Assembly (NCBI GenBank): GCA_947846985.1
Contig: CANTUZ010000014.1
Span: 7,922,738-7,986,737 of the forward strand
DNA from: Fratercula arctica
Lineage: Eukaryota > Chordata > Aves > Charadriiformes > Alcidae
Direction: 5' to 3'
Length of the DNA: 64,000 nt
Position 1 is the stretch's first letter, and every line of letters begins with the position of its first letter. A model generated the notes under the pieces. It was not told where the DNA came from, did not search any database, and worked only from the letters and a program-made list of their open reading frames with translations. Shown piece after piece: positions 21,901 to 30,604 of the stretch. The position numbers and the translations under genes were made by a program.

Positions 21901-24900
21901 CCCTGTCCCCCATCCCCCTGTCCCCTTGTCCCCTTCTCCCTGTCCCCCCGTCCCCCCTCCCCATGTCCCGTGGTCCCCAGGGGGGTGTCCGTGGGTGCCA
22001 GCGGTGTCCCCGCGTGTCCCCGGGGGGTGTCCGTGGGTGCCAGCGGTGTCCCCGCGTGTCCCCGGGGGGGTGTCCGTGGGTGCCAGCGGTGTCCCCACGT
22101 GTCCCCGGGGGGGGTGTCCGTGGGTCCCAGCGGTGTCCCCAAGTGTTCCCGGGGGGGTGTCCGCGGGTGCCAGCGGTGTCCCCGCGTGTCCCCGGGGGGG
22201 TGTCCGTGGGTGCCAGCGGTGTCCCCGCGTGTCCCCGGGGGGGTGTCCGTGGGTCCCAGCGGTGTCCCCGCGTGTCCCTGGGGGGGTGTCCGTGGGTGGG
22301 TGCCAGCGGTGTCCCCGTGTGTCCCCGGGGGGGTGTCTGTGGGTGCCAGCGGTGTCCCCGCGTGTCCCCGGGGGGGTGTCCGTGGGTGCCAGCGGTGTCC
22401 CCGCGTGTCCCCGGGGGGGTGTCCGTGGGTGCCAGCGGTGTCCCCGCGTGCCCCCCCAGTGAACAGCCTGGGCATCAGCGAGGAGCTGAAGGAGAAGCTG
22501 CGGGACGTCATGGTGGAGCGGCACCGCGTGGCCCTGGGCAAGACCCTGGGCGAAGGTAGGGGGGCGGAGAGGGGGGGTGAGGGGTGTTCCCCCCCCCACG
22601 GGACCCCCCCCCCAGAGCTCAGGGGTGTCATTGTCCCCAAACACCCCCTTTTTGTCCCCCCCCCCCTTTTACGCCCCCAAAGGCGAGTTCGGCTCCGTCA
22701 TGGAGGGACACCTCAACCAGGACAACGGCGTCCTCAAAGTGGCCGTCAAGACCATGAAGAGTGAGGGCCACCCCCCCATGTCCCCCCGTCCCCCGGGTCC
22801 CCCGGGGCCCCCCCGGTGACACACACACCCCCCTCCCCCCCCCCCCAGTCGCCATCTGCAGCCGGGGGGAGCTGGAGGATTTCCTGGGGGAGGCCGTTTG
22901 CATGAAGGACTTCGACCACCCCAACGTCATGAAGCTCATCGGTGAGGGGACACCCCGGGACAGGGGACACCGGGGACACCCCCGGGGACAGGGGACACCC
23001 CCCAGGAGAGGGGACACCCCCGGGAGAGGGGACACCGGGGACCCCCCTGGGGACAGGGGACACCCCCCGGGAGAGGGGACACCGGGGACCCCCTGGGGAC
23101 AGGGGACACCCCCGGGACAAGGGACACCCCCAGGGACAGGGGACACCGGGGACCCCCCCCCAGGGACAGGGGACACCCCCCAGGGACAGGGGACACCCCC
23201 CGGAGACAGGGGACACCCCCCGGGAGAGGGGACACCTGGGACCCTCTTGGGGACAGGGGACACTGGGGACACCCATGAGGACGGGGGACACCCTCCATGG
23301 GGAGAAGGGACACCCAGGACCCTCATAGGACAGGGGACCCCCGGGACCCCCAGGGACAGGGGACACCCCCCATGGGGACAGGGCACCCCCAGGACCCCCT
23401 GGGGACAAGGGCTGCTGGGACCCCCCCACGCCCAAAGGGTTCGGGATGTGGCAACCCCCCTAACCGGGGCTCTGGCCCCCCACATCGGGGGTCTGCCCCC
23501 CAGATTCGGCTCCGTGCCCATATTGGGCTGCCCCCCCCCCCCCCCGGGCCGGGGGGCGGTTGGGGGGCGGTTGGGGGGTGGTTGGGGGGCGGTGTGGGGC
23601 TGACCCCCGGGCTGTGGGGGGCGCTGTGGGGCGGTTGGGGGGCGCTGTGGGGCTGAGCCCCGGGCCGTGGGGCGCTGTGGGGCAGTTGGAGGGCGCTGTG
23701 GGGCTGAGCCCCGGGCCGTGGGGGGCGCTATGGGGCGCTGTGGGGCTGAGCCCCGGGCTGTGGGGGGCGCTATGGGGCTGTTGGGGGGCAGTTGGGGGGT
23801 GGTGTGGGGCTGAGCCCCGGGCCGTGGGGGGCGCTATGGGGCGGTGTGGGGCGCTGTAGGGCTGAGCCCCGGGCCGTGGGGGCGCTATGGGGCGCTGTGG
23901 GGCTGAGCCCCGGGCTGTGGGGGGCGCTATGGGGCTGTTGGGGGGCAGTTTGGGGGGTGGTGTGGGGCTGAGCCCCGGGCCGTGGGGGGCGCTATGGGCG
24001 GTGTGGGGCGCTGTAGGGCTGAGCCCCGGGCCGTGGGGGGCGCTATGGGGCGCTGTGGGGCTGAGCCCCGGGCTGTGGGGGGCGCTATGGGGCTGTTGGG
24101 GGGCAGTTGGGGGGTGGTGTGGGGCTGAGCCCCGGGCCGTGGGGGGCGCTATGGGGCGCTGTGGGGCGCTGTGGGGCTGAGCCCCGGGGCCGTGGGGGGC
24201 GCTATGGGGCGCTGTGGGGCGCTGTGGGGCTGAGCCCCGGGCAGGGGTCTGCCTGCAGAGCTGGGGGGGCTGAGGGGCTTGCCCGCCCCCGTCGTCATCC
24301 TGCCCTACATGAAACATGGCGACCTGCACAGCTTCCTGCTCTGCTCCCGCCTGGGGGGCAGCCCCGTGGTCAGCGGGGGGGGCCGGGGGGGTCGGGAGAG
24401 GGGGGGTCTAGGGGGCTGGGGGGGGTCATGGGGGGGTCGGGAGAGGGTGGGTCTGGGGGTCTGGGGGGGGCTGGGGGGGGTCATAGGGGGCTGGGGGGGG
24501 GGGGGTTGGAGGGGGTTTGGGGGGGGGTTGGGGGGGTCATGGGGGGGGTTCGGGGGGGGAGGGGCCTGGGGGGGTCATGGAGGGAGCCGGGGGGGTGCGG
24601 GAAGAGGGGGGGTCAGTGGGTTTCTGGGGGGGTCGGGGGGGGGGGTGTCAGTGGGGTCTGGGGGGGTCATGGGGGGGTCGGGAAAGGGGGGGGTTTCTGG
24701 GGTCTGGGGGGGTTGGGGGGCGTTGGAGGGGGCTTTGGGGGGGGTTGGGAGGGGGATTATGGGGGTCGTGGGGGGTGGGGGGGGTCGGGGGGTGTTGGGG
24801 GCTCTGGGGGGGCGTTTGGGGGGGTGTTTTGGGGTGTTTTGGGGCTCTGGGTGGGTGTTTTTTGGGGGTGTTTTGGGGTGTTTGGGTCCGGGGTGGTGCC

Positions 24901-27752
24901 GTGCGGGGGGGCTGAGGCCGTGCCCCCCCCCCCAGGCGCTGCCCCCCCGGCGGCTGCTGGGGTTCATGGCCGACATCGCGGCGGGGATGGGCTACCTCAG
25001 CCGCAGGAACTTCCTGCACCGCGACCTGGCGGCCCGGAACTGCATGTGGGGCGCGGGGGGGGCGCGGGGGGGGGGGGAGGGGGAAAAGAAGGTAACGGAA
25101 GGGGGGGGCGTGGGGACATGGGGGAGGACACAGGGATGGGGGGGCACGGGGACATGGGGGGGCGCGGGGGGGGGGGGGGGGACACGGGGACGTGGGGGGG
25201 GTGTGGGGACATGGGGGGGGACACAGGGATGGGGGGGGACGGGGACATGGGGGGGACACAGGGACATGGGGGGGGGGGGCGCGGGGGGGGATGGTGGGGG
25301 CTCAGGGGGACCATGGGGGGCAACAGGGGGACACAGGGACATGGGGGGGACATGAGCTCCTTGATGGGTTGACAGAGTCACGGGTGACAGTGACGGGGTG
25401 ACGGGGTGACAATGTCCCCAGGCCGGACGAGCGGCTGCGGGTGTGTGTGGGGGTGACAGTGACGGGGTGACACCGTGACAGGGTGACAAGGTCCCCGCGT
25501 CCCCAGGCTGGACGAGCGGCTGCGGGTGTGCGTGGGGGTGACAGTGCTGGGGTGACAGTGACAGGGTGACGGGGTGACGGGGTGACAATGTCCCCAGGCC
25601 GGACGAGTGGCTCTGGGGGTGTGTGGGGGTGACAGTGCTGGGGTGACAGGGTGACACCGTGACAGGGTGACACCGTGACAGGGTGACGGGGTGACAATGT
25701 CCCCGTGTCCCCAGGCTGGACGAGCGGCTGCAGGTGTGTGTGGGAGTGACAGTAACAGGGTGACGGGGTGACAATGTCCCCAGGCTGGACAAGCGGCTGC
25801 GGGTGTGTGTGGGGGTGACAGTGACGGGGTGACACCGTGACAGGGTGACAATGTCCCCGTGTCCCCAGGCTGGACGAGCGGCTCTGGGTGTGTGTGTGGG
25901 TGACAGTGACGGGGTAACACCGTGACAGGGTGACGGGGTGACAATGTCCCCAGGCTGGATGAGCGGCTCTGGGTGTGTGTGGGGGGTGACAGTGACAGGG
26001 TGACAGGGTGACAATGTCCCCGTGTCCCCAGCTGGAACGAGCGGCTGTGGGGGTGTGTGGGGGTGACAGTGACGGGGTGACAAGGTGACAGGGTGACACC
26101 GTGACGGGGTGACAATGTCCCCATGTCCCCAGGCTGGACGAGCGGCTGCGGGTGTGTGTGGGGGTGACAGTGACAGGGTGACACCGTGACAGGGTGACAA
26201 TGTCCCCGCATCCCCAGGCTGGACGAGCAGCTGCGGGTGTGCGTGGGGGTGACAGTGACAGGGTGACGGGGTGACAATGTCCCCAGGCTGGACAAGCGGC
26301 TGCGGGTGTGTGTGGGGGTGGCAGTGACAGGCTGACACCGTGACGGGGTGACACCGTGACAGGGTGACAATGTCCCCGTGTCCCCAGGCTGGACGAGTGG
26401 CTCTGGGTGTGTGTGTGGGTGACAGTGACAGGGTGACGGGGTGACACCGTGACAGGGTGACGGGGTGACAATGTCCCCAGGCTGGATGAGCAGCTCTGGG
26501 TGTGTGTGGGGGTGACAGTGACAGGGTGACAGGGTGACAATGTCCCTGTGTCCCCAGGCTGGACGAGCGGCTGCGGGGGTGTGTGTGGGGGACAGTGACA
26601 GGGTGACGGGGTGACGGGGTGACAGGGTGACAATGTCCCCGTGTCCCCAGGCTGGACGAGCGGCTGCGGGTGCTGGTGGCCGACTTCGGCCTGGCCAAGC
26701 AGGTGGGGGGGGGGCCAGTACTACCGGCAGGGCCGGGTGGCCCCCGTCCCCGTCAAGTGGGTGGCCCTGGAGAGCCTGGCCGACCGCGTCTACACCACCA
26801 AGAGCGACGTGGTGAGACCCCCCCCGGGACCCCCCCGCACCCCCAAACACCCCCACACACCGCCCCCCCCCCCAGCCCTCCCAGTCCTCCCAGTGACCCC
26901 ACTGGGACACATGGGACTCCCCCCTGGACCTCACTGGGACCCCTCTGAGACCCCCCCGCAACCCCCCCGGACCCCAAACACCCCCCAGGACCCCCCCCCG
27001 CACCCCAAACCCCCCCACACCGCCCCACCCCCCCCACGACCCCCCCCCAGCCCTCCCAGTGCCTCCCAGTCCACACCAGTGACCCCACTGGGACACATGG
27101 GACTCCCCCCTGGACCTCACTGGGACCCCTCTGAGACCCCCCCGCAACCCCCCCGGACCCCAAAACACCCCCCAGGACCCCCCCCCGCACCCCAAACCCC
27201 CACACACCCCCCCACGACCCCCCCCAGCCCTCCCAGTCCACCCAGTGACCCCACTGGGACATGTAGGACCGCCGGGAGCCCCCCCCGCGGGACCCCCCCA
27301 GCACCCCCCAGGACCCCTCTGGGGGCAGGGGGGGGTGGTCCTGAGTGGGGGTTCGGGGGGGGGATCGGGGGGTGCAGGGGGGTCCCGGGGGGGGGTTGGG
27401 GGGCATTTTTGGGGGGGAGGGGGGATCGCAGGCGGGGGGATGGTGTGGGGGGGTCCAGGTTTGGGGGGGGGGGGGGCCTGGGGGGGGTTCTTGGGGTGGG
27501 GGAGTGTTCGGGGGGGTCCCTGGGCGGGGGGGGGGATCAGGGGGTGCAGGGGGGTCCCGGGGGGGGTTGGGGGGCATTTTTGGGGGGGAGGGGGGATTGC
27601 GGGTGGGGGGGGGCCATGGGGGGGTCCAGGTTTGGGGGGGGGGGGGGGGCTGGGGGGGTTCTTGGGGTGGGGGAGTGTTTTGGGGGGGGTTCCAGGGCGT
27701 TGGGGGGGGGATCAGGGGGTGCGGGGGGGCCATGGGGGGTTGTTCTTGGGGT

Positions 27753-27805
<53 letters not shown>

Positions 27806-29643
27806 GTCCCTGGGGGAGGGGATCAGGGGGTGCAGGGGGGTCCCAGGGGGGTGTTGGGGGGGATGGCGGGGGGGGGGGGGCCGGAGGGGGTGCCGGGGGG
27901 GCAGGTTGATGCCGGTGCCCCCCCCCGCCCCCCCCCCGCAGTGGTCTTTCGGGGTGACGATGTGGGAAATCGCCACGCGGGGCCAGACCCCCTACCCCGG
28001 GCTGGAGAACAGCGAGGTCTACGACTACCTGCGGCAGGGCCACCGCCTGCGCGCCCCCCCCCCTCTGCCCCCCCCACCTGTGAGTGACCCCCCCCGGCAC
28101 CCCCCCCGAGCCCCAAAACCCCCCCGGACCCCCCCCATTTCCCTCCCAATCCCCCCCAAATCCCCGACACCCCCCACATCCCCCCCCCACATCCCCTTGT
28201 CCCCCCCTCTCTTCCCCCCCCCCCCCCCACCTGTGAGTGACCCCCCCGGGACCCCCCCCGGACCCCCCCAGACCCCAAAACCCCCCCAGACCCCCCCATT
28301 TCCCTCCCAATCCCCCCCAAATCCCCTGACACCCCCCACATCCCCCCCACATCCACCCTCCCCCCCCTCTGCCACCCCCCCCCACCTTGTGGAGTGACCC
28401 CCCCGCACCCCCCCGAGCCCCAAAACCCCCCCGGGCCCCCCCATTTCCCTCCCATCCCCCGACACCCCCCACATCCCCCCCCACGTCCACCTTGTCCCCC
28501 CCTCCTCTGTCCCCCCCCCCCCACCTGTGAGTGACCCCCCCGGGACCCCCCCGAGCCCCAAAACCCCCCCAGACCCCCCCATTTCCCACCCACCCCCCCC
28601 CCAATCCCCCCCAAATCCCCTGCCACCCCCCACATCCCCCCCACATCCACCCTCCCCCCCCCTGCCCCCCCCCCACCTGTGAGTGACCCCCCGGTACCCC
28701 CCCGAGCCCCAAAACCCCCCCAGACCCCCCCATTTCCCTCCCAATTCCCTCCAAATCCCCTGCCACCCCCCCCCCCAGACCCTCCACATCCCCTCCATGT
28801 CCTCCCCCCTCTGCCCCCCCCCCAACCTGTGAGTGACCCCCCCGGGACCCACCCAGGACACCCCTGATTCCCCCGCCAGGACCCTCCCAAAGCCCCTGAG
28901 ACCCCCCCCCAGGACACCCCCAAATCCCTGGGACCCCCCCAGGACCCCCCCCAAAGCCCTGGGACCCCCCTATGACCCCCCCGACCCCCCCCGGACCCCC
29001 CAAATCCCTGGACCCCCCCCAGACCCCCTCCAAGACCCCCCCAAAGCCTTGGGCCCCCCCCCGGGCCCCCCTGACCCCCCCAAATCCCTGGGACCCCCAC
29101 GCCCCTGGGACCCTCTCGAGCCCCTGGGACCCCCCCAGGACCCCCCCAAATCCCTGGGATCCCCCCCCCAGGACCCCCTCCAGGACCCCCGCCCAAATCC
29201 CTTGGGGCCCCCCCCCGCGCCCCCCCTGACCCCCCCCCTCCATTTTTGGGGTGCCCCCCCCCAGGTACGAGCTGATGCTGCGGTGCTGGGCCGCAGACCC
29301 CCGGGAGCGGCCGAGCTTCGAGGAGCTGGGGGGGGCCCTGGGGGCGGCACTGGGGGGGCTGCCCCCCCCCCGGCCCCCACCCGACCCCCTCTACGTCAAC
29401 ATGGAGGAAGGGGGGGGGTGGGGGGGGGGCAAGCCGCCGCGGGGGGGTGTCATGTCGTGTCTTCCCCCCCCCCCCCCGCCAAGGAAAGCGGGGGCCCCCC
29501 CCCCCCTCCCGGCCCCCCCCGCGCCCCCCCAAGCCGAGGGGGGCCCCCGGGCGCTACGTGGTCTGTCCCCCCCCCCCCCGGAAAGCGGGGCCCCCCCCGG
29601 CGCCCCCGCAGCCCCTTGTGCTGCCTCTGAGGAGGGGGCTTGA
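9729..29643 (+). CDS. AXL: AXL receptor tyrosine kinase (5' exons missing)
   Basis: TAM-family receptor for GAS6 at the plasma membrane. Seventeen exons: 9729-9911, 11800-11880 (Ig2); 12569-12687, 14146-14343 (FN3-1); 15531-15669, 16748-16884 (FN3-2); 17737-17766 (stalk); 19431-19563 (TM); 21592-21674 (juxtamembrane); 22460-22555, 22683-22760, 22849-22941, 24245-24368, 24936-25045, 26651-26811, 27942-28079, 29265-29643 (kinase and tail). Visible motifs: GEGEFGSV loop, VAVKTMK lysine, [11 protein letters not shown], paired activation-loop tyrosines [27 protein letters not shown] and YVNM docking site. The signal peptide and Ig1 are absent: the inverted copy lies where they should be. Frame breaks occur in FN3-1b, FN3-2a, FN3-2b, TM and several kinase/tail exons, many at G or C runs. 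I read these mainly as base errors because splice sites and protein motifs are otherwise conserved. Confidence 0.95.
9915..10850 (+). repeat. GGGGGCAAT array in AXL intron
   Basis: About 90 tandem copies of a 9-11 bp unit GGGGGCAAT(G) with GGGCTGGG and GGCGACGG variants. G-runs are all on the plus (coding) strand. No mirror copy. Confidence 0.85.
10880..11790 (+). repeat. GTTCAGAGGAGGGACCCCCC minisatellite, forward orientation
   Basis: Five copies of GTTCAGAGGAG followed by C-rich sequence, spaced about 100-200 bp, running up to the Ig2b exon acceptor at 11799. Confidence 0.75.
11800..11880 (+). CDS. AXL: AXL Ig2 domain, second exon
   Basis: 81-bp exon [18 protein letters not shown] then [10 protein letters not shown]; human AXL has [18 protein letters not shown]. 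It carries the second Ig cysteine. In frame. It sits between minisatellites of opposite orientation. Confidence 0.95.
11885..12565 (-). repeat. Same minisatellite in reverse orientation
   Basis: GGACCCTCCTCTGAACAG-type units (reverse complement of the upstream array) fill the intron after Ig2b. The 81-bp exon is thus flanked by inverted repeats. Confidence 0.75.
12569..12687 (+). CDS. AXL: AXL FN3-1, first exon (in frame)
   Basis: [20 protein letters not shown] then [20 protein letters not shown], the first half of FN3-1 with its WEP turn and CTLQ end as in human AXL. It is one base shorter than its mirror copy and keeps the frame. Confidence 0.93.
12690..14135. repeat. Right-arm array GTGTCCCCATAGCG
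   Basis: 12690-13130 is G-rich (GGGGACATGGGG). 13130-14135 is a 14-18 bp GTGTCCCCATGGCG/ATAGCG repeat ending at the FN3-1b exon. Mirror of 7.17-8.65 kb. Confidence 0.8.
14146..14343 (+). CDS. AXL: AXL FN3-1, second exon (frame disrupted)
   Basis: Same exon as 6961-7153 but 198 bp instead of 193. Differences include CCCTCCTTATGCGCC against CCCCTCCTGCGCC and GTGGCGCTG against GTGCGCTG. The length is incompatible with the phase of the following exon. Confidence 0.85.
14345..15510. repeat. Right-arm array GGGGGCTCTATGGGG
   Basis: About 20-bp units (GGGGGGCTCTGTGGGGATGG and variants) starting at the FN3-1b donor; mirror of 5.83-6.96 kb. Confidence 0.8.
15531..15669 (+). CDS. AXL: AXL FN3-2, first exon (1-bp deletion)
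   Basis: [13 protein letters not shown] is followed by loss of one C (GGGCCGCGTGCG), shifting the remainder. Downstream nucleotides still match the in-frame mirror exon at 5676-5815. Donor CCCGAG|GTGAG is intact. Confidence 0.88.
15670..16640. repeat. Right-arm array CCCCATTGCACGCCATTGTG
   Basis: Units of CCCCATTGCACCCCATTGCA and TGTGCCCCACGGCGCCCCA filling the FN3-2 intron; mirror of 5.13-5.67 kb. Confidence 0.8.
16748..16884 (+). CDS. AXL: AXL FN3-2, second exon (scrambled, donor damaged)
   Basis: Aligns with mirror exon 4982-5105 only with many small insertions and substitutions (for example GCTAGGACGTGGTGGCTGTA for GCTGGACGTGGGGCTGG). The donor reads TGTCGTTGAGTC where the mirror has TGCGTGAGTC. 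The end coordinate is approximate. This is the most damaged coding segment in the window. Confidence 0.7.
16890..17730. repeat. Right-arm array CACTGTCACCCCC
   Basis: GTCACTGTCACCCCC units between FN3-2b and the stalk exon; mirror of 4.02-4.98 kb. Confidence 0.75.
17737..17766 (+). CDS. AXL: AXL 30-bp stalk exon
   Basis: [11 protein letters not shown] between CCCCACAG and GTGAGG; identical to the mirror exon 3946-3975 and phase-preserving. Confidence 0.8.
17770..18470. repeat. GGGATGGGATGGGAGGGACTGGGATG array
   Basis: Pentamer-based (GGGAT, GGGAG, GGGACT) array of about 700 bp starting 20 bp after the stalk-exon donor; the G-rich strand is the coding strand. Confidence 0.85.
18490..19425. 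repeat. GTGTGTCCCC array
   Basis: About 930 bp of GTGTGTCCCC/GTGTCCCC octamer-decamer repeats reaching the transmembrane-exon acceptor. The mirror at 3.20-3.36 kb is only ~160 bp long, the largest length difference between arms. Confidence 0.85.
19431..19563 (+). CDS. AXL: AXL transmembrane exon (frame disrupted)
   Basis: Begins [20 protein letters not shown] in frame. An eighth G in a run (seven in the mirror copy) and an altered stretch GGGGCATGCTTGCC then shift the frame before the basic stop-transfer run. The end also has one G fewer than the mirror. Confidence 0.88.
19565..21590. repeat. CACCCCCTGTCACCCC, 150-bp and GTGTCCCCC arrays
   Basis: 19565-20370: 12-bp CACCCCCTGTCA units. 20370-20880: ~150-bp units with GTCACCCTCCTCACGGTG. 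20880-21590: GTGTCCCCCCGTGTCCC units. Together they fill the TM to juxtamembrane intron. Confidence 0.8.
21592..21674 (+). CDS. AXL: AXL juxtamembrane exon
   Basis: 83 bp, [19 protein letters not shown] then GRRSAEAT; the frame is intact and the length matches the mirror exon at 1207-1289. Confidence 0.93.
21970..22455. repeat. GTGTCCCCGGGGGGGTGTCCG array abutting a kinase-exon acceptor
   Basis: About ten 45-48 bp units (GGTGCCAGCGGTGTCCCCGC core) run directly into the CCCCCCCAG acceptor of exon 22460. Confidence 0.85.
22460..22941 (+). CDS. AXL: AXL kinase N-lobe exons (22460-22555, 22683-22760, 22849-22941)
   Basis: Three in-frame exons encode [19 protein letters not shown], the glycine loop [12 protein letters not shown], the catalytic lysine in KVAVKTMK, and the alpha-C segment [20 protein letters not shown] with NVMKLIG. 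Acceptors and donors are all AG/GT. The introns are 127 and 88 bp. Confidence 0.96.
22945..23420. repeat. GGGGACACCCCCCGGGAGA array
   Basis: 20-45 bp units of GGGGACACCCC(C)GGGA(C/G)AGG beginning immediately after the donor at 22942. Confidence 0.8.
23560..24244. repeat. GGGGCTGAGCCCCGGGC array ending at an acceptor
   Basis: Units of GGGCTGAGCCCCGGGC(C/T)GTGG with GGGCGCTATGGGGC, 40-80 bp, several copies. The last unit carries the GGGCAG acceptor of exon 24245 in place of GGGCCG. Confidence 0.8.
24245..24368 (+). CDS. AXL: AXL kinase hinge exon (1-bp deletion)
   Basis: Starts GVCLQ and continues [20 protein letters not shown], the hinge region. A base is missing near CTGCAGAGCTG: the literal frame hits TGA, while adding one position restores [12 protein letters not shown]. 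The acceptor abuts the minisatellite at 23560-24244. The 3' end (CCCGTG|GTCAGC) is inferred from the human exon layout. Confidence 0.88.
24375..24930. repeat. G-rich degenerate repeat in AXL kinase intron
   Basis: GGGGGTCTGGGGGGGTCATGG-type units with almost no C on the coding strand; no exon seen inside. Confidence 0.6.
24936..25045 (+). CDS. AXL: AXL kinase catalytic-loop exon
   Basis: [20 protein letters not shown] then [17 protein letters not shown]. It contains the tyrosine-kinase catalytic loop HRDLAARN. Ends AACTGCAT|GTGGGG, joining in phase to the G that opens the exon at 26651. Confidence 0.93.
25400..26650 (+). repeat. Minisatellite carrying 14 copies of an AXL splice acceptor and exon start
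   Basis: Units of about 85 bp (69-117) each hold GTCCCCAG followed by a copy of the first ~20 nt of exon 26651 (GCTGGACGAGCGGCTGCGGG), then GTGTGTGTGGGGGTGACAG and GTGACAGGG filler. Exon-like copies start at 25422, 25507, 25598, 25715, 25784, 25869, 25954, 26032, 26133, 26218, 26287, 26388, 26481 and 26568; the genuine exon is at 26651. Confidence 0.92.
26651..26811 (+). CDS. AXL: AXL kinase activation-loop exon
   Basis: [22 protein letters not shown] start after the CCCCAG acceptor, giving DFG and then the activation loop [20 protein letters not shown] with [25 protein letters not shown] run between AKQ and QYY has the wrong length for the frame. The first ~20 nt and the acceptor are repeated 14 times in the upstream intron. 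Confidence 0.93.
27260..27910 (+). repeat. G-rich intronic repeat with a 52-nt poly-G run
   Basis: Units of ~150-190 bp (GGGGGATCAGGGGGTGCAGG ... GGGGTCCAGGTTTGGGG) repeated about three times. 27753-27804 is 52 uninterrupted G. Confidence 0.8.
27942..28079 (+). CDS. AXL: AXL kinase C-lobe exon
   Basis: [20 protein letters not shown] then [16 protein letters not shown], ending in a C-rich stretch with a probable 1-base length error. CACCT|GTGAGT joins to G-TACGAG (LYELM). The exon end and donor are copied five times downstream. Confidence 0.93.
28060..28840 (+). repeat. Minisatellite carrying copies of an AXL exon end and splice donor
   Basis: About 150-bp units each start with the 3' end of exon 27942-28079 (CTCTGCCCCCCCCACCT) and donor GTGAGTGACC, then C-rich sequence with CATTTCCCTCCCAATCCCC. 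The real donor is at 28080; copies lie at about 28233, 28389 (altered to TTGTGGAGTG), 28527, 28679 and 28830. Confidence 0.88.
28840..29255 (+). repeat. CCCCCCCAAATCCCTGGGACC repeat
   Basis: C-rich 25-40 bp units (AGGACCCCCCCAAATCCCTG) filling the rest of the last AXL intron. Confidence 0.7.
29265..29643 (+). CDS. AXL: AXL last exon: end of kinase and cytoplasmic tail
   Basis: [20 protein letters not shown] completes the kinase fold. The tail keeps [11 protein letters not shown] (the YVNM adaptor-docking motif) and, in a shifted frame, GRYVVCP (human GRYVLCP), ending [12 protein letters not shown] and TGA at 29641. Frame changes fall in C and G runs of 8 to 14 nt. Confidence 0.9.
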
Positions 29644-30480
29644 GTGGGGGGGGCACCATCTTGCCCCCCCCCCCAGCTGCGTCACTGCCAGTGTCCGTGT
29701 CTCCCCCCGCGCCCCCCCCCCCCCCCCGCCGCTCGCTGGACGGACTCGGGGACCCCCCCCCAGGGATGGGGACCCCACCCAAACCAACCCCCCCCAAGGG
29801 ATAGAGCCCCCCCCCCAGGTACTGGGGGACCCCCCCCCCCCGCCAATGGTTGGGACCCCCCCATAAGGGACTGACCCCCCCCCAGGTACTGGGGCACCCC
29901 GGGGACCCCCCCACCCAAAGGGGGGGACCCCCCCGGGGCCCCCCCCAAAGGGACTGAACCCCCCCCCCCCGGGACCCCCCCCAATAGGTACTAGGGCATT
30001 CCAGGGCCCCCCCCCTTGAGAGACAGAGACCCCCCCCCCCCCGGGACCTGCCCCCCCAGGTACTGCAGCACCCCGGGGACCCCCCCCCCCGAAGGCTGCC
30101 CCCCCCCCGCCCCCAAAAGGGCCCCCCCCAGGGACAGGAACACCCCACCCCGCCCCCCCGGGACCCCCCCACCGCCACGCACTAGGGCATTCCGGGCCCC
30201 CCCCCGAGGGACGGGACACCCCCCCCCAGGCTCTTGCAGCACCCTGGGGGACCCCCCCTCAAAGGCAGGCCCCCCCCCCCAGGGACTTCCCCCCCCCCCA
30301 AAAGGCCAGAAGCCCCCCCGGACCCCCACCGCCGCCCCCCCCCGCACTTTAGGCGGCCTCGGGACCCCCGGGAGGGGGACACCCGGTGGCCGCCCCCCCT
30401 CTCCCCGGGGGGGCCCCATGCCCCCCCCCCACGCTGTCGTGTCCCCCCCCCCCCCCCCCCCATAAAGCTCCTTGTCCTGC
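29644..30480 (+). other. AXL: AXL 3' UTR with degenerate repeat and variant poly(A) signal
   Basis: C-rich non-coding sequence after the AXL stop. Between about 29810 and 30250 a CAGGTACTGGGG-type unit recurs every 70 to 110 bp. CATAAA at 30461-30466 followed by a T/C-rich tract is the likely poly(A) signal, just before the HNRNPUL1 promoter. Confidence 0.5.
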
Positions 30481-30604
30481 ACCCGCCTCCTTCTTTGGGG
30501 GGGGGGCGGGGGGGGGGGGGGCACAAGGGGACATGGGGGGCGCCATGAGGGGCCACGGGGGTTCCGGGGGGCGGGGTTTGTGGTTCGGGCCCAAAGCCCC
30601 CGGG

